The translations under genes were made by a program, and so were the position numbers. Below are positions 11,650 through 23,318 of a DNA stretch of 64,000 bases, piece by piece (position 1 is the stretch's first letter; every line of letters begins with the position of its first letter). Source of the stretch: Sycobia sp. Sy_11 (lineage: Eukaryota; Arthropoda; Insecta; Hymenoptera; Epichrysomallidae); the NCBI GenBank assembly GCA_018907035.1, contig JACCIC010000200.1, positions 682,001-746,000 of the forward strand, read 5' to 3'. Under the pieces are notes generated by a model. That model made no database searches, was not told where the DNA came from, and was given only the letters and a program-made list of their open reading frames with translations.

Positions 11650-12110
11650 ATTCAATTCTTCAAGAAATCAAAATCTATTTTTAATTTACTATGATTTTAA
11701 TTTGCAATACTCAATTAATTTTGCAACTAGTCAATAATTATTAATAATTAACAGTTAACTAACTAATTATTAAACTACTACTTATCCATTCCTTCTTTGT
11801 CAAATTCATCCAATAAAATTTCATATCATTATTCGACAACTAAAGCTTCTTAGTGCTCTCGTCATCGGTGTCAAATTTTGCTTTTCCATCTCTCAGACAA
11901 AGAACAATGGACTTTCGTACAAATACTTTGCCTGTATTTTTCTTCTGAAACCTCCATAATTTTCCACTTGGAAAACTTATAGCTGCCAACGAACAACGAG
12001 AACACGCGTGCGCTACAGACTTTCTCTTTTTCGAAAGGTTCTTGATGCACGCACAGAACTATGTGCACACAAAACTCGCACTTACGTAAAATCACGTAAA
12101 ACGAAAATTT
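11650..12110 (-). pseudogene. Possible Copia gag region
   Basis: This interval lies between the putative primer-binding site and the nested mariner. A minus-strand frame begins MEVSEEKYRQ and continues WKSKI near 11871 in a position where Copia gag starts. Similarity is weak and the frame is broken, so the assignment rests mainly on position. Confidence 0.3.
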
Positions 12111-12162
12111 TAAAACTTAAAAATTCAAACCCTGGCGATGGTAGTGGGCGGAGCCCATAACC

Positions 12163-12401
12163 TGTTAGAACTTCCATTAAATAAATGAACAAGAAATATA
12201 AAACACTATTAGCAGAGTAAGGTTTGAATAAAGAACAATAAAGATTCTATCTTAAACATAAGCGAGTTTATTAACACGTGCTCTCCGTACTGTATCTGTA
12301 CAACGAGTAACTATACATCATTAGGCGTCGCGCGTAAGCGGCGGCGCATGCGTACAATATACTATACACGCTAGGTATAGTGGCATGCATGGTGCTATTT
12401 C

Positions 12402-12406
<5 letters not shown>
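12163..12406 (-). mobile_element. Ty1/Copia LTR (5' LTR, minus strand) with primer-binding site
   Basis: On the minus strand the segment starts TGTTGGAAATAGCAC at 12406 and ends TTCTAACA at 12163, a 244 bp TG...CA unit with matching inverted tips. Immediately inside is GGTTATGGGCTC (about 12151-12162), which matches the initiator-Met tRNA half-site used by Copia elements. The outer edge abuts a (TA)n array exactly. A second LTR was not found. Confidence 0.75.

Positions 12407-12455
<49 letters not shown>
12407..12455. repeat. (TA)n microsatellite at the Copia LTR edge
   Basis: About 48 bases of uninterrupted AT dinucleotides begin at the base after the LTR. Confidence 0.95.
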
Positions 12456-12456
<1 letters not shown>

Positions 12457-12459
12457 TGG

Positions 12460-13400
12460 AAACTCATTGGCGAATTTTCAAAAGCTATTTATGACTCGCG
12501 ACTACTCATGACTAACTCGCGACAGAGCAAAGAAATGATATATGCTTCTGTAAGCAGAAACCTTAATAGTGAACGCTCCTTCATGTATAAATATATACAT
12601 AGAGGTAGACTGCATATATAATTTGAATGTGTATCTGATAATGTATAACAATATAGCTTTATTAATAAATGCTACAATAAAACATATAAACTAACTGAAT
12701 ATAGACATATATTTATTTATAATAGTTTTTTTGCCCGGTACATGCATATAAAGTTTAAAAAGTTAAATCACAGGGTCCCCTTTATACTCTTTTATTCGTA
12801 TGATATTAGATATGTGGTGCTTAGCCATCTCTTTCAATATACAGCAACTATATTTCTGTCTTTTTTGCCGACAGCTATAGTTATTTCTTGGATATATGGT
12901 TAGATTGTCAAAGTAATTTAGTTTTTCTGTTTTCTCTATATGTATTGCATGAAGAGTGATAAAACAAATTTTATTCCGTTTATTATTTTATTTTACAACT
13001 GGGAAAACTCGAATTAAATGCTTAAGCAGTGCATAAAATTCATAATAAATATTTTCTTTGGAAAAGCCAAAAGTGACTATATTGCGTGTAGCAGGTGATT
13101 CATAAAACCAAACTTGTTCAATTTTTTTTCCTAATTTAGAAAAATAGGTTCATTAATATTGCAGTTTTGAGACTTGTAGAATAATCTGAAGATTTAAAGA
13201 AATGTTTTTAAGAAAAAGTTCATTTGACTCCAGTTCAGTAATTTATCATAGCATTGCCAATGCCGTAAGCAACATTGTTTAAGCAGTAATAAAAAGTAAA
13301 TAACGTTATGATTAAATTTCTTGTCTCTTACCTTTTAACTGCCTTAAAATCTTAAATATTTCTATGAATACTGTAACAGTGTGTGTCCGTTTATCCGTTA
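12460..13400. other. AT-rich non-coding DNA
   Basis: No element ends or coding blocks recognised. Confidence 0.6.
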
Positions 13401-13404
13401 CTTC

Positions 13405-13830
13405 GTGGCTCCGGCTCAACACGCCTCGGCCCCTGGTCGCTCAACACGGCACCAGGTTCTTTTCTCGGACTCCCCGACACACTTGTTCTATTCCTTCACT
13501 CACTGTACGAGCACGGCTTCAGATCAATACGCCTCGGCCACTGGTCGCTCAGCACGCCACCAGTTTTGCTCGCACAACGGTTATTTAATGGATGGGTCCT
13601 ATACTAGAAAGCTATGGCTTCGAATCAGCACGCCCAGGCCAGTTGGTTGCTCAGCACGCCACCAAGTTGCTATCCAGTAGACCCTTCCTACAATTTAGAC
13701 AAATATACTTCTCGCTCTCGCTCACCACGCCAAAGCAAGATAATATATTTGTCTTCAATATATTTTATTTATTTTTATCTTAACATAAATATACCTCTTA
13801 CTCTCGCTCAACATGCCAGAGCAAGATAGT
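13405..13830. repeat. GC-richer ~100 bp tandem repeat, about three units plus derivatives
   Basis: Three units start near 13409, 13514 and 13614. Each has a core ACGCCTCGGCC.CTGGTCGCTC followed by A.CACGCCACCAG. Two shorter derivatives near 13715 and 13800 share CTCGCTCA.CA.GCCA.AGCAAGATA. The high GC contrasts with the flanks. Overlapping open frames on the plus strand follow the repeat and do not look like a gene. Confidence 0.65.
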
Positions 13831-14129
13831 ATATTAATGCTTTATTCGTTTAATTTGTTAAAATTTGGAATTGGTTTTCTATTCTTTATTTCTACTAAGA
13901 AAATGTTCAATTTTATATTTAGAGAAAATTTATTTCTAAATTTTAGAACAAAAAACATAGACAAATAAAATGAACTGAATCTACTATTTACAATAAAAAG
14001 AAAAGTTTATATTTCAAAATGCCTTCGGCACGAGATACGCCGCTATCTATTTCCCCGGCTGGCGTTGCTTAAATCTATAACAACAAGATGAAAATAATTT
14101 TATTAAATCAAATATTTAATTATTGGTTA

Positions 14130-14531
14130 TTTTCTTTTTCATTTCTTTTCCTCGCTCGCACCTTACATTTATTTATTGGTTCTATAAATTTTTGCGCGCG
14201 CCGAGCTTACCTAAGACTTGTCGCCCGCTATCGCGCCGACGACAGGTCCCCCTTCATAAGCCGCTTTCAAGGCTAGCGGCATACTGAAAATTACAGCCAG
14301 AGTGCTGCTATTTAAGTTTAAGACGAGCGGTCTCCCACTCCAGAACCGCTCATCCCTCACCTCATCGCGCCGCGCCGCACCGTCAAGTTCCGGCGCTCCC
14401 TTCCTACCGTGCCGCGCTGCGCCTACAAGCGCGCGGTCTATACCAGTCGTGGAACTCGTGTCGTTTCGTAGAGAGAGAGAGAGAGAGAGAGAGACCGTGC
14501 GTTCGAGAATCTTCGCACTCTCAGCATTGTC

Positions 14532-14566
<35 letters not shown>

Positions 14567-14660
14567 ACGCGTCAAGTTTTCCGCGCCGAGTGAAATTAAA
14601 AGCATATACAATAGATTTTGCGCGAGTATTCGTCGCAATATGATCATAATTGTTAGTCCA
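14130..14660. other. GC-rich island with paired (GA)n and (CT)n tracts
   Basis: A (GA)n tract at about 14471-14494 faces a (CT)n tract at about 14528-14566, able to form a hairpin. The flanks are GC-rich with several CpG. It could be a regulatory region, since GAGA tracts are common in insect promoters, but no transcription start or exon could be tied to it. Confidence 0.3.
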
Positions 14661-14688
14661 TCTATCTGCACTATTACCGTAATAATAT

Positions 14689-14692
<4 letters not shown>

Positions 14693-14733
<41 letters not shown>
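14693..14733. repeat. (TA)n microsatellite
   Basis: Uninterrupted TA dinucleotides. Confidence 0.95.
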
Positions 14734-14735
<2 letters not shown>

Positions 14736-15559
14736 TATAAGTTTTACTTCCCAATTAAAGCCATATAATATTATTCTAATAGGATTACGAGGTGTGTTCA
14801 AATAATAAGGTGACATTGCAATTATCGTGGGCTTCGTTCGTTCGATTGTTGATTTTTTATTCTGGGAAGAGCACAGAAGAACCAAGACTTCTGTCTTTTT
14901 GTTTTAAATTTCCTAAAGTATATATAACCTTATTTATTATTATTCTTATGTGCTCACACCAGATAATTAATGTGTTATTGTTATCATTAATTTATTGTAC
15001 AGATTTACATTACATTATTAACTAGCAATGTCTGTAAATAATTAGACTACACAACCTTCAATAAGTTCAGTTTATGTTGATTGTATTAGATGATTTTTTA
15101 TAGGAAGGCTACTTGACATATTCTATAAATATTATACAGAAGAAAATTTTATCACCTATTTCTAAGACCGTTGAGATTATATGTCACTTCAAGTAGAGTT
15201 ATCGATCATGTGATTTATTATTTATACTTGACAGATTGTTATCGTACACTAATAGATTTATGTAATACATATTTCATGTATTATCGTAATCTGATTGACG
15301 CTTATTATCGATTGCTGACATAAGCCATTCCTAATAGACAACAATTACTTTTGATAATTTTTTGGTGTTTTTATGCCATATTTTAACTCTATATATAATT
15401 TGTTAATTGTTTCATGGTGATTTATTGGGTGGGCAAGTTTCTAACGTTAGTCAAAAAATGAAACTTACTTATACACGCAATATAAATATTTTTTATTTAC
15501 TTTATAATTTTATATAACTTAATATTATTATTATAACTTAATATATCACAATTAAAAAT

Positions 15560-16370
15560 GTTACTTATGTCGACTGTTCTGAATTAAATTAATAAATATT
15601 TTTATCGATCTTATAATCTTTATAATATCATATATTAGCTAAAATAATGACAGTCAGACTGTCCTTGTTTATGATCACCCTCGTAGAATCTGAAATAAAA
15701 TTTATTACTTCAATAAATTATATCAGAAAATTAAAAATAAAAAACAGTTAGCAATTTAGTTCCTGAAGATAAACCGTAGCGGTTCGAAACGTCGGACAAA
15801 AAGGTGATCCTAAATTTAAAGTGGTGAGGGCAGTCAGATTGTCCTTTACTAACATAGGATAAATACTATTATTATTTTTTATTTTTTATTTTACTTTTTA
15901 AAATAGAACTGTTGTTTATTTTTTTTTATAATTAAAAAATGAGTTCAAAGTTATTCACCTAAATGTCCGACTACCAATCCCGATACGCTCCTCCCTCTTT
16001 CATTGAACCCTAATATAAAATTAATAAAAGGAACCGTAAGCAGAGTAGAGACGGAGCGTTACATAATAAAATAATGATAGTCGGACTGTCCTTGTTTATA
16101 TTCACCTCCGTAGAATCTGAAATAAGACTTATTACTACAATAAATTATCCTTCACTAACATAGAATATTGCTTTTATTATTTTTATTTTTATTTTTAATT
16201 TTCTAATATTCATTGTAGTAATAAGTTTTATTTCAGATTCTACGTCGGTGAATATAAGCAAGGACAGTCTGACTGTCACTATTTTAGCTAATATATTATA
16301 TTATAAAGACTGTAAGACCGATGAAAATATTTATTAATTTAATTCAGAACAGTCAACATAAGGGAAATTT
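15560..16370. mobile_element. Penelope-like element terminal remnants in inverted arrangement
   Basis: The terminal phrase CAGTCAGACTGTCCTTGTTTA occurs at about 15650 and, slightly changed, at about 16080, and inverted at about 16260. The outer arms at 15565-15720 and 16190-16365 are inverted copies of each other (TCTTATAATCTTTATAATA versus its complement, and GTCGACTGTTCTGAATTAAA). No RT remains between them. The sequence is a relative of the better preserved element at 44.4-46.4 kb. Confidence 0.6.
15760..15800 (+). ncRNA. Hammerhead-ribozyme-like core in Penelope-like terminus
   Basis: CTGAAGA at 15763, a 5 bp stem (AACCG/CGGTT, loop TAG) and CGAAAC at 15785-15790 reproduce the conserved CUGANGA / stem II / GAAA order. 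Penelope-like termini are known to carry hammerheads. Here the usual closing G-C pair of stem II and a clear stem III with cleavage site are not evident, so activity is doubtful. Confidence 0.4.
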
Positions 16371-16379
16371 TTAATTCTA

Positions 16380-18655
16380 ATATATAAATTTTCACCTCAA
16401 AATATCATCTAGTTGCCGTCAAAAGATACTAATCTTATCCAAGCTTAAAAACGTTCGGTTCTCTATCCAAGGTAATATCTTCGAACTGAAGACCGTGAAA
16501 ACCTCTATTCAGAATAAAATATCTAAAATACATGGAAAGCTTGAACAATTATCTCTACAAATTACACAGTTGGATACTCGTATTACTACATCTGAAATTG
16601 CAGTATCATCCTTGAACTCTAAATGTATATTCATTAATAACTCCATCACAACTCTGAAAGAAGACTTAAATGATCTTCATGACTTTACAAATCGTCTTGA
16701 AATAGAAATTGCAGCTAATCTTAACCCTATTAACGCTCCATCAATAATCTCTGCAAGAATTAATAAGATTTCTGATGAGATTAATGATAGGATAGTTTTA
16801 TCCAAAAATATTATTATTATTTGTATGTTTCAATCCGAGGATCCTTATCCAATGGTATCTGATCTCTCATGAGTCAAAAATAGTTATCTTCTTTTGTTAA
16901 TATTGATCTTAGTAATATCTCTATTCTTAGATTAGGGAATACTTATTATGACCACAAAGTTCGACCTGTACTTGCTATACTTTCCAATTCATCAGATGTT
17001 TTAAAAATTTTAGAAAATAAACCTTCTAGCTCAAAATTTTTTTCAGACAAGACAGTTGAACAAATGGAATATCTTAAAGAGCTTTACAAACACGCGTCGG
17101 ACCATAATTTACATCGCCAAAATAAGAAACTTATCAAATATATTAATGGATACCCATGCACCGTCGATGATCATAATTTAAACAGGTCGTATTAAAAAAA
17201 CGAGTTAAATCTAACTCAAATTTCTTATATTTATTACCAGAATGTTAGATCAATTAAAAATAAATTACTCGACTTGCATATTAATCTTTGCAGTTCGACA
17301 TATTTATCTCATGTTATTTGTTTGATTGAAAGGTAGCTAACCGATTTAATAAATAACTAAACTCTTATTAGATTACTGTTTCATTTATGGGAGTGATAAA
17401 ACTATAATAATAATTTTAAATCTCGCGGAGGCGGTGTGTTCATTGCTAACCATAATCAATCTTAGTCATAGGCGTCTTCGCTTTTTCATACAACACATTG
17501 AATCCTTATTCATTGAATTTCATACCAATACTGGAGTCAAATTTATCATTATTTTGGTATATATACTTTCATCCCCCAATCCTTCTATATATATGCTGAT
17601 CTCTGTAATAGGGTCGATCACATATTAACATTATACCCAATCCATCATATATCCGTTCTTGGTGACTTCAACTCACCTAACATAACTTGGAATAACAGCT
17701 CTTTCTCTTTCACTAATCCTAGTTATATTACACCTATTGTTTTGGACTTCACTAGTTTACTTTGCAACATGTTTACTTTACTTGATCTCGATTAATTATG
17801 CACAGATATGTTACAGTCTTGATCTGCCTTTTCTTTCATCTGGACTTTCATCATTTCTAAGATTTCAGGATAATCTTATGTGTTTTGATACTCGTCATAT
17901 TAGATCATGGTTTAGTATTACTTGTAACATTGAATTCCTTCGTCTAATTGAGGTAGAATTATTAGATTTTCGAAAGACAGGTTTGGAATCGATGACCCAA
18001 TCCTTACTGTTTGCCATGGAATAATTTATTCATCAGTGATGATGTTGATATTTGTGTGAACGACTTCTATAATGTCTTGCTTTCCATTATATTAAGATTT
18101 ATTCTTTATAAGAGAACGAATGTAACTATATATCTGTATAGTTTACATTCGAACCTTAATCATTTATTCATGATAAGAAGCTCGCTTATGCTGCACATAC
18201 ACGTTTGCCTATATTAAATAATTGGATTAGTTTTCAAAAGGTTCGTACATTATACGTAAGCATATTACGTAAGTTTTATAGATACTATATTTTGAATATT
18301 GAAAATGGCTTGAACAGTGACTTGAAATTATTTTGGAATTTTGTAAATGGACATAACGGCGGTACCCCATTTCCATCAGTTATGACATGTTGTCTAGTTG
18401 GATCTTCTACCCCGCTCGACATTTCTAACTTATTTTCCACACACTTTAAATCAGGCTACTCTCTTGATTTTTGTTATCACATGCGATTGTACTTATAGAA
18501 GTGCGATTATTGTCAACGTATCTGTACCTGCTGAAGATGTTTCTCGGTTTCTATCACATGCAGAAGATAGTTTATCCCATGGAGCATATGGTATTCTAAT
18601 GTGCCTATTAAAGAAATGTGCTACAGCACTAGTAACTCTTACGAATTTAGTTTAC
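16380..18655 (+). pseudogene. Jockey-like LINE fragment: ORF1 coiled coil, endonuclease, RT start
   Basis: A 125-codon frame (16495-16872) is a heptad-like coiled-coil protein typical of LINE ORF1. From about 17210 an AP-endonuclease-type sequence appears in broken frames (YYQNVRSIKNKLLDLH, RGGGVFIANHNQS, then VLGDFNSPNITWNNS at about 17655). The linker FWNFVNGHNGG and the RT lead-in DVSRFLSHAEDSLSHGAYGI, LLKKC run to about 18650. The RT core is absent because sequence switches to mariner. Many stops make it inactive. Clade assignment is approximate. Confidence 0.65.
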
Positions 18656-19431
18656 GCATGGTCAAAGTTCAGGAGATGTTGTTTGAAGTCAATAATGGAA
18701 CTGATTTTCTCAAAAAGGATATAACTGATGATGAATCTTGGGTACATGGTCATGGCGTCGGAACTAAAGCCCAATCGTTCCAATGAAAAAGCCCAGAAGA
18801 ACCAAGACCGAAGGAAGCACGGCAAGTTTCATCAAATGTCATTGGTTTAGTATATCAGGAATTCTTACCACAAGGTCGCATGGTCAATAAAGAGTACTAC
18901 CTTAAAGTTATGTGCCTTTTGTGAGTGGCGATACACAAAAAACGTTCCGAAGTTGGGAAATACAATTCATGGTGTTTGCATCACGATAATGCACCTGTTC
19001 ATTCATCGCTGCTTGTGGGTTTTTGACTAAAACCAACACCACAGTCATACCTCAGTCTCCATATTCGCCAGATTTGGCACCCAGTGATTTTTTTCTTTTC
19101 CCAAAAGTAAAAAGACCCATGAAAGGACACCGATTTACAACGATTCATGAGCTAAAAACTGCATCGCTGAAAAAACTCAAGGCTATACCAAACAACGATT
19201 GTCAAAAGTACTTCGATGATTGGAAAAAGCGCTTACACAAGTGTATTATATCTGAGGGGGTTACTTGGAAGGGAACAACATAAGTATAAATAAATAAATA
19301 AATATTTTTTGATAAATCCAAAAAGTCCCCTTATTATTTGAACACACTTCATATATCAGTGATATCGATACATATTATCGACATATTTCTTTAAAGTTAA
19401 AAATTTATATAATATATATACATTATTTCAG

Positions 19432-19577
19432 ATGCCAAGAATGTCCCGTTTTGAAGCCGATATTTCTCTGTGGTAACGACAATCGCACCTACAGCTCACC
19501 GTGCCGCTTAGAATATCACAATTGTGTACATCACACCTCAGTTCGCATTAATTGTACAGGTTTTTGTCCTTGCAAAC
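19432..19577 (+). CDS. Cow: Testican/SPOCK family (insect Cow) exon: Kazal domain
   Basis: The exon is bounded by ATTTCAG| and |GTAAGT. It begins with one base completing a codon and ends with one base of the next. It encodes 48 residues: CQECPVLKPIFLCGNDNRTY, then SSPCRLEYHNCVHHTSV, then a tail ending in TGFCPCK. This is a Kazal domain with the CGxDxxTYxSxCxLEYHxC signature. The LEYHNC and CPC endings resemble testicans more than SPARC or follistatins. Testicans are secreted proteoglycan core proteins. Drosophila Cow binds Wingless and affects its spread (established). An N-terminal exon should end in phase 2, but none was identified upstream in the window. Confidence 0.85.
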
Positions 19578-19614
19578 GTAAGTAAGGCTTACATATTCTT
19601 ATAAGGTTTTGAAT

Positions 19615-19668
19615 TACCCCCTCTCTCTCTCTCTCTCTCTCTCTCCCCGTAACAAATCACGAAATATG

Positions 19669-19715
<47 letters not shown>
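19615..19715. repeat. (CT)n and (TA)n microsatellites just after the Kazal exon
   Basis: A (CT)n tract at about 19619-19645 is followed by (TA)n at about 19670-19714, both within 150 bases of the splice donor. Confidence 0.9.
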
Positions 19716-19717
<2 letters not shown>

Positions 19718-20259
19718 CAATGTTTTCTCTTATATAAATAAGATTATTTTGTAAAATAATAGTTTATCAAATGCTTTCATAATTATTAAATTAATGTTTA
19801 TTGGGATACCCAATAGGGTACCCCCGAATAGGGTACCCCCTTGAATTAAAAAAACAAATGATTGTCTCTTTATTTTGTTGCATTGATTACGAATATGATA
19901 CGCTAAATAACTATAGATTTCATTATTATGATGAATATCCTGGAACATCCATAAAATTGATGGTTTATCGCATTTCGAAAAATACGAAAAATTTTTAAAA
20001 ATATATCGAGCAAAACTTGTAAATCATATTAAAATACATATTTTGGTTCTATATCTTTTATCTCTAAACGTGATACTTTTTAAAAAAGTTCCATGCAAAG
20101 GAAAGTGCCTCCCCAACAGGGCATATAACGCAGTTTAGTGTACTTAACACAATAGAAATACATTTGAACATGTTTTGATACGCGGAAGAAGAATGTAATA
20201 TTCAATATAGCCGCACCTTTATTAGTATGTAATTAAATTTATTTAGTACGTAAAATGCG

Positions 20260-20510
20260 ATCTACATAATAATGCTATCTTTGCTAATATTATGCAGGCT
20301 TCGAGGAATGGTTATTTATTTTATTTATAAATGAGACCTGCATATAAATGTGATCTTTTTTAATGCTGTCTAGGCTTGAAAGGATGGTTATTTATGTTAT
20401 TTATAAATGAGATCTGCATAAAAATTTTATCTTTGTTGATACTATGCAGGCTTTGAGAGATGGTTATTTTTTTAACTATAAATGCGATCTTTATTGATGT
20501 TATCCATTGA
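20260..20510. repeat. 76 bp tandem repeat, about three units
   Basis: The AGGCTT core recurs at about 20296, 20372 and 20448 (period 76). Each copy is followed by a GGTTATTTAT.TTATTTATAA-type stretch and a GATCT/GCAT joint. A partial fourth unit follows. Confidence 0.75.
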
Positions 20511-20610
20511 GTCCTCCTAGAAATGGCTGCGTCATTTAGAACGTTCAAAATTACAATGTAATCCATTCGTTTGGGAAAAGCTAATGATCAGAAAAGTAAA
20601 GTTTATTTAA

Positions 20611-21024
20611 CCTTTAGAGGGCCGGGATGACGCCTATATGCGTCGCATGTTTTTTATGTGAATATTTATGTTGCAAATTTTCAACACAATCAGTGAAAAA
20701 AACAATTTTAGTTCAAGTTGATCGTCATCTTGAATCCACTATTTGGAATCTTGAAAGTTTGATCACAGAATCGTATTCAGCAGTCCCAGAAACCTGTAGG
20801 GGAACAATTTTGAGGCTTAGGAAATCTTCTAAACGTTTTTTATGAAAAAGAAAAAAATGACCATGCGTTTTACAGTACCCGGCCGGGATGACATCTGGAG
20901 GCGTTATGTTCCGTTCTGCTAAAGACTTGGCCTTAGTTTAACCTTTTATACACGGCTTAAACTCAATTTTTTATAGAAAAACTATAAAGCTTTTGAAATT
21001 TCTCAAATCCCGGCACTCTAAAGA
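20611..21024. mobile_element. piggyBac-type MITE, 414 bp
   Basis: TTAA at 20607-20610 and at 21025-21028 form the target duplication. The tips are CCTTTAGAGGGCCGGGAT on the left and, inverted, TCTTTAGAGTGCCGGGAT on the right. TTAA duplication with CCTTTAGAG-type tips is characteristic of piggyBac derivatives. A second GGCCGGGATGACATC motif sits internally near 20880. The open frame at 20627-20845 inside it has no transposase motif. Confidence 0.75.
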
Positions 21025-21029
21025 TTAAC

Positions 21030-22180
21030 ATAGTCACAAACATAGAGATAAACATACTCTTACACATACGTTCAAGTACACACACGAATACACGCAAACA
21101 CTCATATACATACACACACACACATAGGATCAGTTAGCCTTCAAGGTCCACATCATTGATCCTGGATAACGACATGCTGAGGTTTGTAATAAAGTCATTT
21201 TGTAGGTTTTTTATAATTCTCATCATGGTAATCGAATCTGCTGTTATTTTGAATATCATATTCATATTCGACGTATCAATATACATACAACTATGCATTT
21301 TTGCTAAATGCACTAAAGTATGTTCTATGCGCTGTTGGGGAGGCGTTTTCTTTGCATTGATTTTTCTCAGAAAATGTCATTTTTAGAGATAACAGGCCTA
21401 GAATCACAAACCTGTATTTTCATATGGTTTACAATTTTTGTTTGAAATATTTTTTAAAATTTTTGGTACGTTTCAAGATAAGATTAGACTATTATAAAAT
21501 AGATATAGTCTATTATAAAATAGACTATGATTATGGTTTCATCGTTTTCACTATAATAATGAAATCTGAAGTATCATTCATAATCAGTGCAATTAAATAG
21601 ATAGAAAACCAATTCCTTTTCTTAATTCAAGGAAGTACCCTTTTCGGAAATCCATCCGTTTATTTAAATAACACTTTCAATTATAAAAATTTTATGATAT
21701 AACAGGTGCATATAGAAAGTACGAGCTAAACTCTAGATTTTAGTACTACTAAGCGTTCGAAAATCTTAATCATCTATAGATAAATCATTAATGAATATAT
21801 AATATAATATGTAGGATATTTTATTTGTATCTAATATTTCTCAAATATATTCTGTAACAAAATTACTTCAACAAAACTCGTAGCGGTTGTTGCCTTCTCA
21901 GAATGTGAGAAAAACGCATGTTGCGAGGAGGGGAAGCGTGTCGAGGTACGTAGATCCTTCAGTGCTTGGAAGGTTTTGGTCGGGGAAAGTCCTCGCAGAT
22001 CGTTTACTTTGTGCGCGGTTTACTGCGAGACGAGTCAACTATTTAAACATTAATAAATAAGCTTAGTACCATGTAGTCAATCGAACAGTGTATTCATTTA
22101 TTAATTTCATCCATACCTGATCCTCTAATAATTATTTCAGTCAGATAATTATTTCTAGCCATTGAATAAAGTTTGAAAGT
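21030..22180. other. Non-coding intronic DNA
   Basis: A CA-rich stretch lies near 21060-21125 and a short duplication (CTATTATAAAATAGA) at about 21490-21530. No gene or element ends seen. Confidence 0.6.
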
Positions 22181-22182
22181 AT

Positions 22183-22735
22183 TCTAATTAATAAATATTT
22201 TCATTGGTGTTACAGTCCAATTAAATCAATCGAAAATAATACGTATTAATATCAATATATATTTATATTAATATTAATACATCAATATACAAAAATAATA
22301 AAAATAACAAATAAAAATTAAAAATTATAATGAAAGTCGACTGCCCTTGTATAAAATCACCCCCATAGACTAATCTGAAAATAAAAATATTAGCTAAAAA
22401 AAATTTTATGTTAGTAAAATGCAATCCGACTGTCTCCACCACCCTTACCTAATTGAAAACGTAATCCAACGTTTCGAAACTAAACCTTGAAACCTTAAAC
22501 TAAACCTTATATTCTAATCTACATATACCTTATCCCCACTACCAAATGTAGTAAATTAAATATAAAATCCTCCTGTACACAAAATATTCAAAACCAATCA
22601 ATTTAATAAGGAATAATGAATGTTATCTAATTGAATAGACTCTACGATTAAATTCACATTATTTTGATTTTTGGAAATGTGAATACTTTCAAGACTCACT
22701 TCAATTTATTAAATATTTATTAATTTGTATACAAA
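22183..22735 (-). mobile_element. Penelope-like element fragment
   Basis: The left edge (TTAATAAATATTTTCATTGG, TTACAGTCCA) and the right edge (AAATATTTATTAATTTGTAT) match the inverted arms at 44.4 and 46.4 kb. The terminal CCCTTGTATAAAATCACCCCC and AACGTTTCGAAAC lie between, but the ribozyme-like stem II is missing. The minus strand keeps only the last codons of the ORF region near 22600-22690. Confidence 0.6.
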
Positions 22736-22838
22736 CAGTCGACCAAAGCATACTTAAAGTATTTCAAAGTATTCTTCTTCATTTGCTTATTTATATTTTC
22801 CCTACAAATATTAGAATATATATATATATATATATATA

Positions 22839-23222
22839 TGTTAGAGACAAGTTGCGACATGATTTCTATGTAAGGATGAGTGAAGATTCGAAATGTACCG
22901 TTATGCGCCATGCGATAGATCTAGAGCGTCATAACCGGGGGAAAAATAGTTATTAGACAGGCACGTACAAGTACGTGTACCTAAGGTACTAAGCGAGGTA
23001 TAGAGTAAGGAAAGAACAAAATAGAAGGGCAGATTTGTGGCATCAACGATCGAGTGAAGATCGTGGCGCGAGTGCACAGCATTAGTTTTGAAGTAGCTAT
23101 TAATAATTATTATATTTGTGTTGTTCGGTTAAGAAGTTATCGTAAATATAGTTTTATCATTATCATTGTTTATTGAAGAGTTATTTTATTAATCCTGACA
23201 ACGCCTCAATCCATCTCCAACA
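22839..23222 (+). mobile_element. Ty3/Gypsy 5' LTR (384 bp)
   Basis: TGTTAGAGACAAGTTGCGAC...CATCTCCAACA has a near-identical partner at 25537-25920, also 384 bp. It is followed by AATCAGAAGTGGGAT, consistent with a Leu-tRNA-type primer-binding site (from memory of the tRNA end). A TATA array abuts it on the left. Confidence 0.9.
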
Positions 23223-23318
23223 AATCAGAAGTGGGATAGAGGAACATCACTGTTTAGGAAGAATACAAAAAAAAAACGGATAATAGAAAATTTAGTACAA
23301 AAAAAATCAGGTTTAACA

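Larger units (their letters stand above)
14788..19351 (+). mobile_element. Mariner element with both TIRs, split by a ~3.7 kb insertion
   Basis: The left end (14788) reads CGAGGTGTGTTCAAATAATA and the inverted right end (19351) reads TGAAGTGTGTTCAAATAATA. Both are flanked by TA (14786-14787, 19352-19353), the expected mariner target duplication. The right part (about 18655-19283) encodes transposase blocks ITDDESWVHG, EFLPQGRMVNKEYYLK, CLHHDNAPVHSSLL and PQSPYSPDLAPSDFFLFPK, ending at a stop near 19281. All three catalytic Asp positions (DDES, HHDNA, PSDFF) survive, but stops and frameshifts break the frame. The N-terminal coding half is absent. Penelope-like and LINE sequence occupies the gap. 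Confidence 0.8.
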
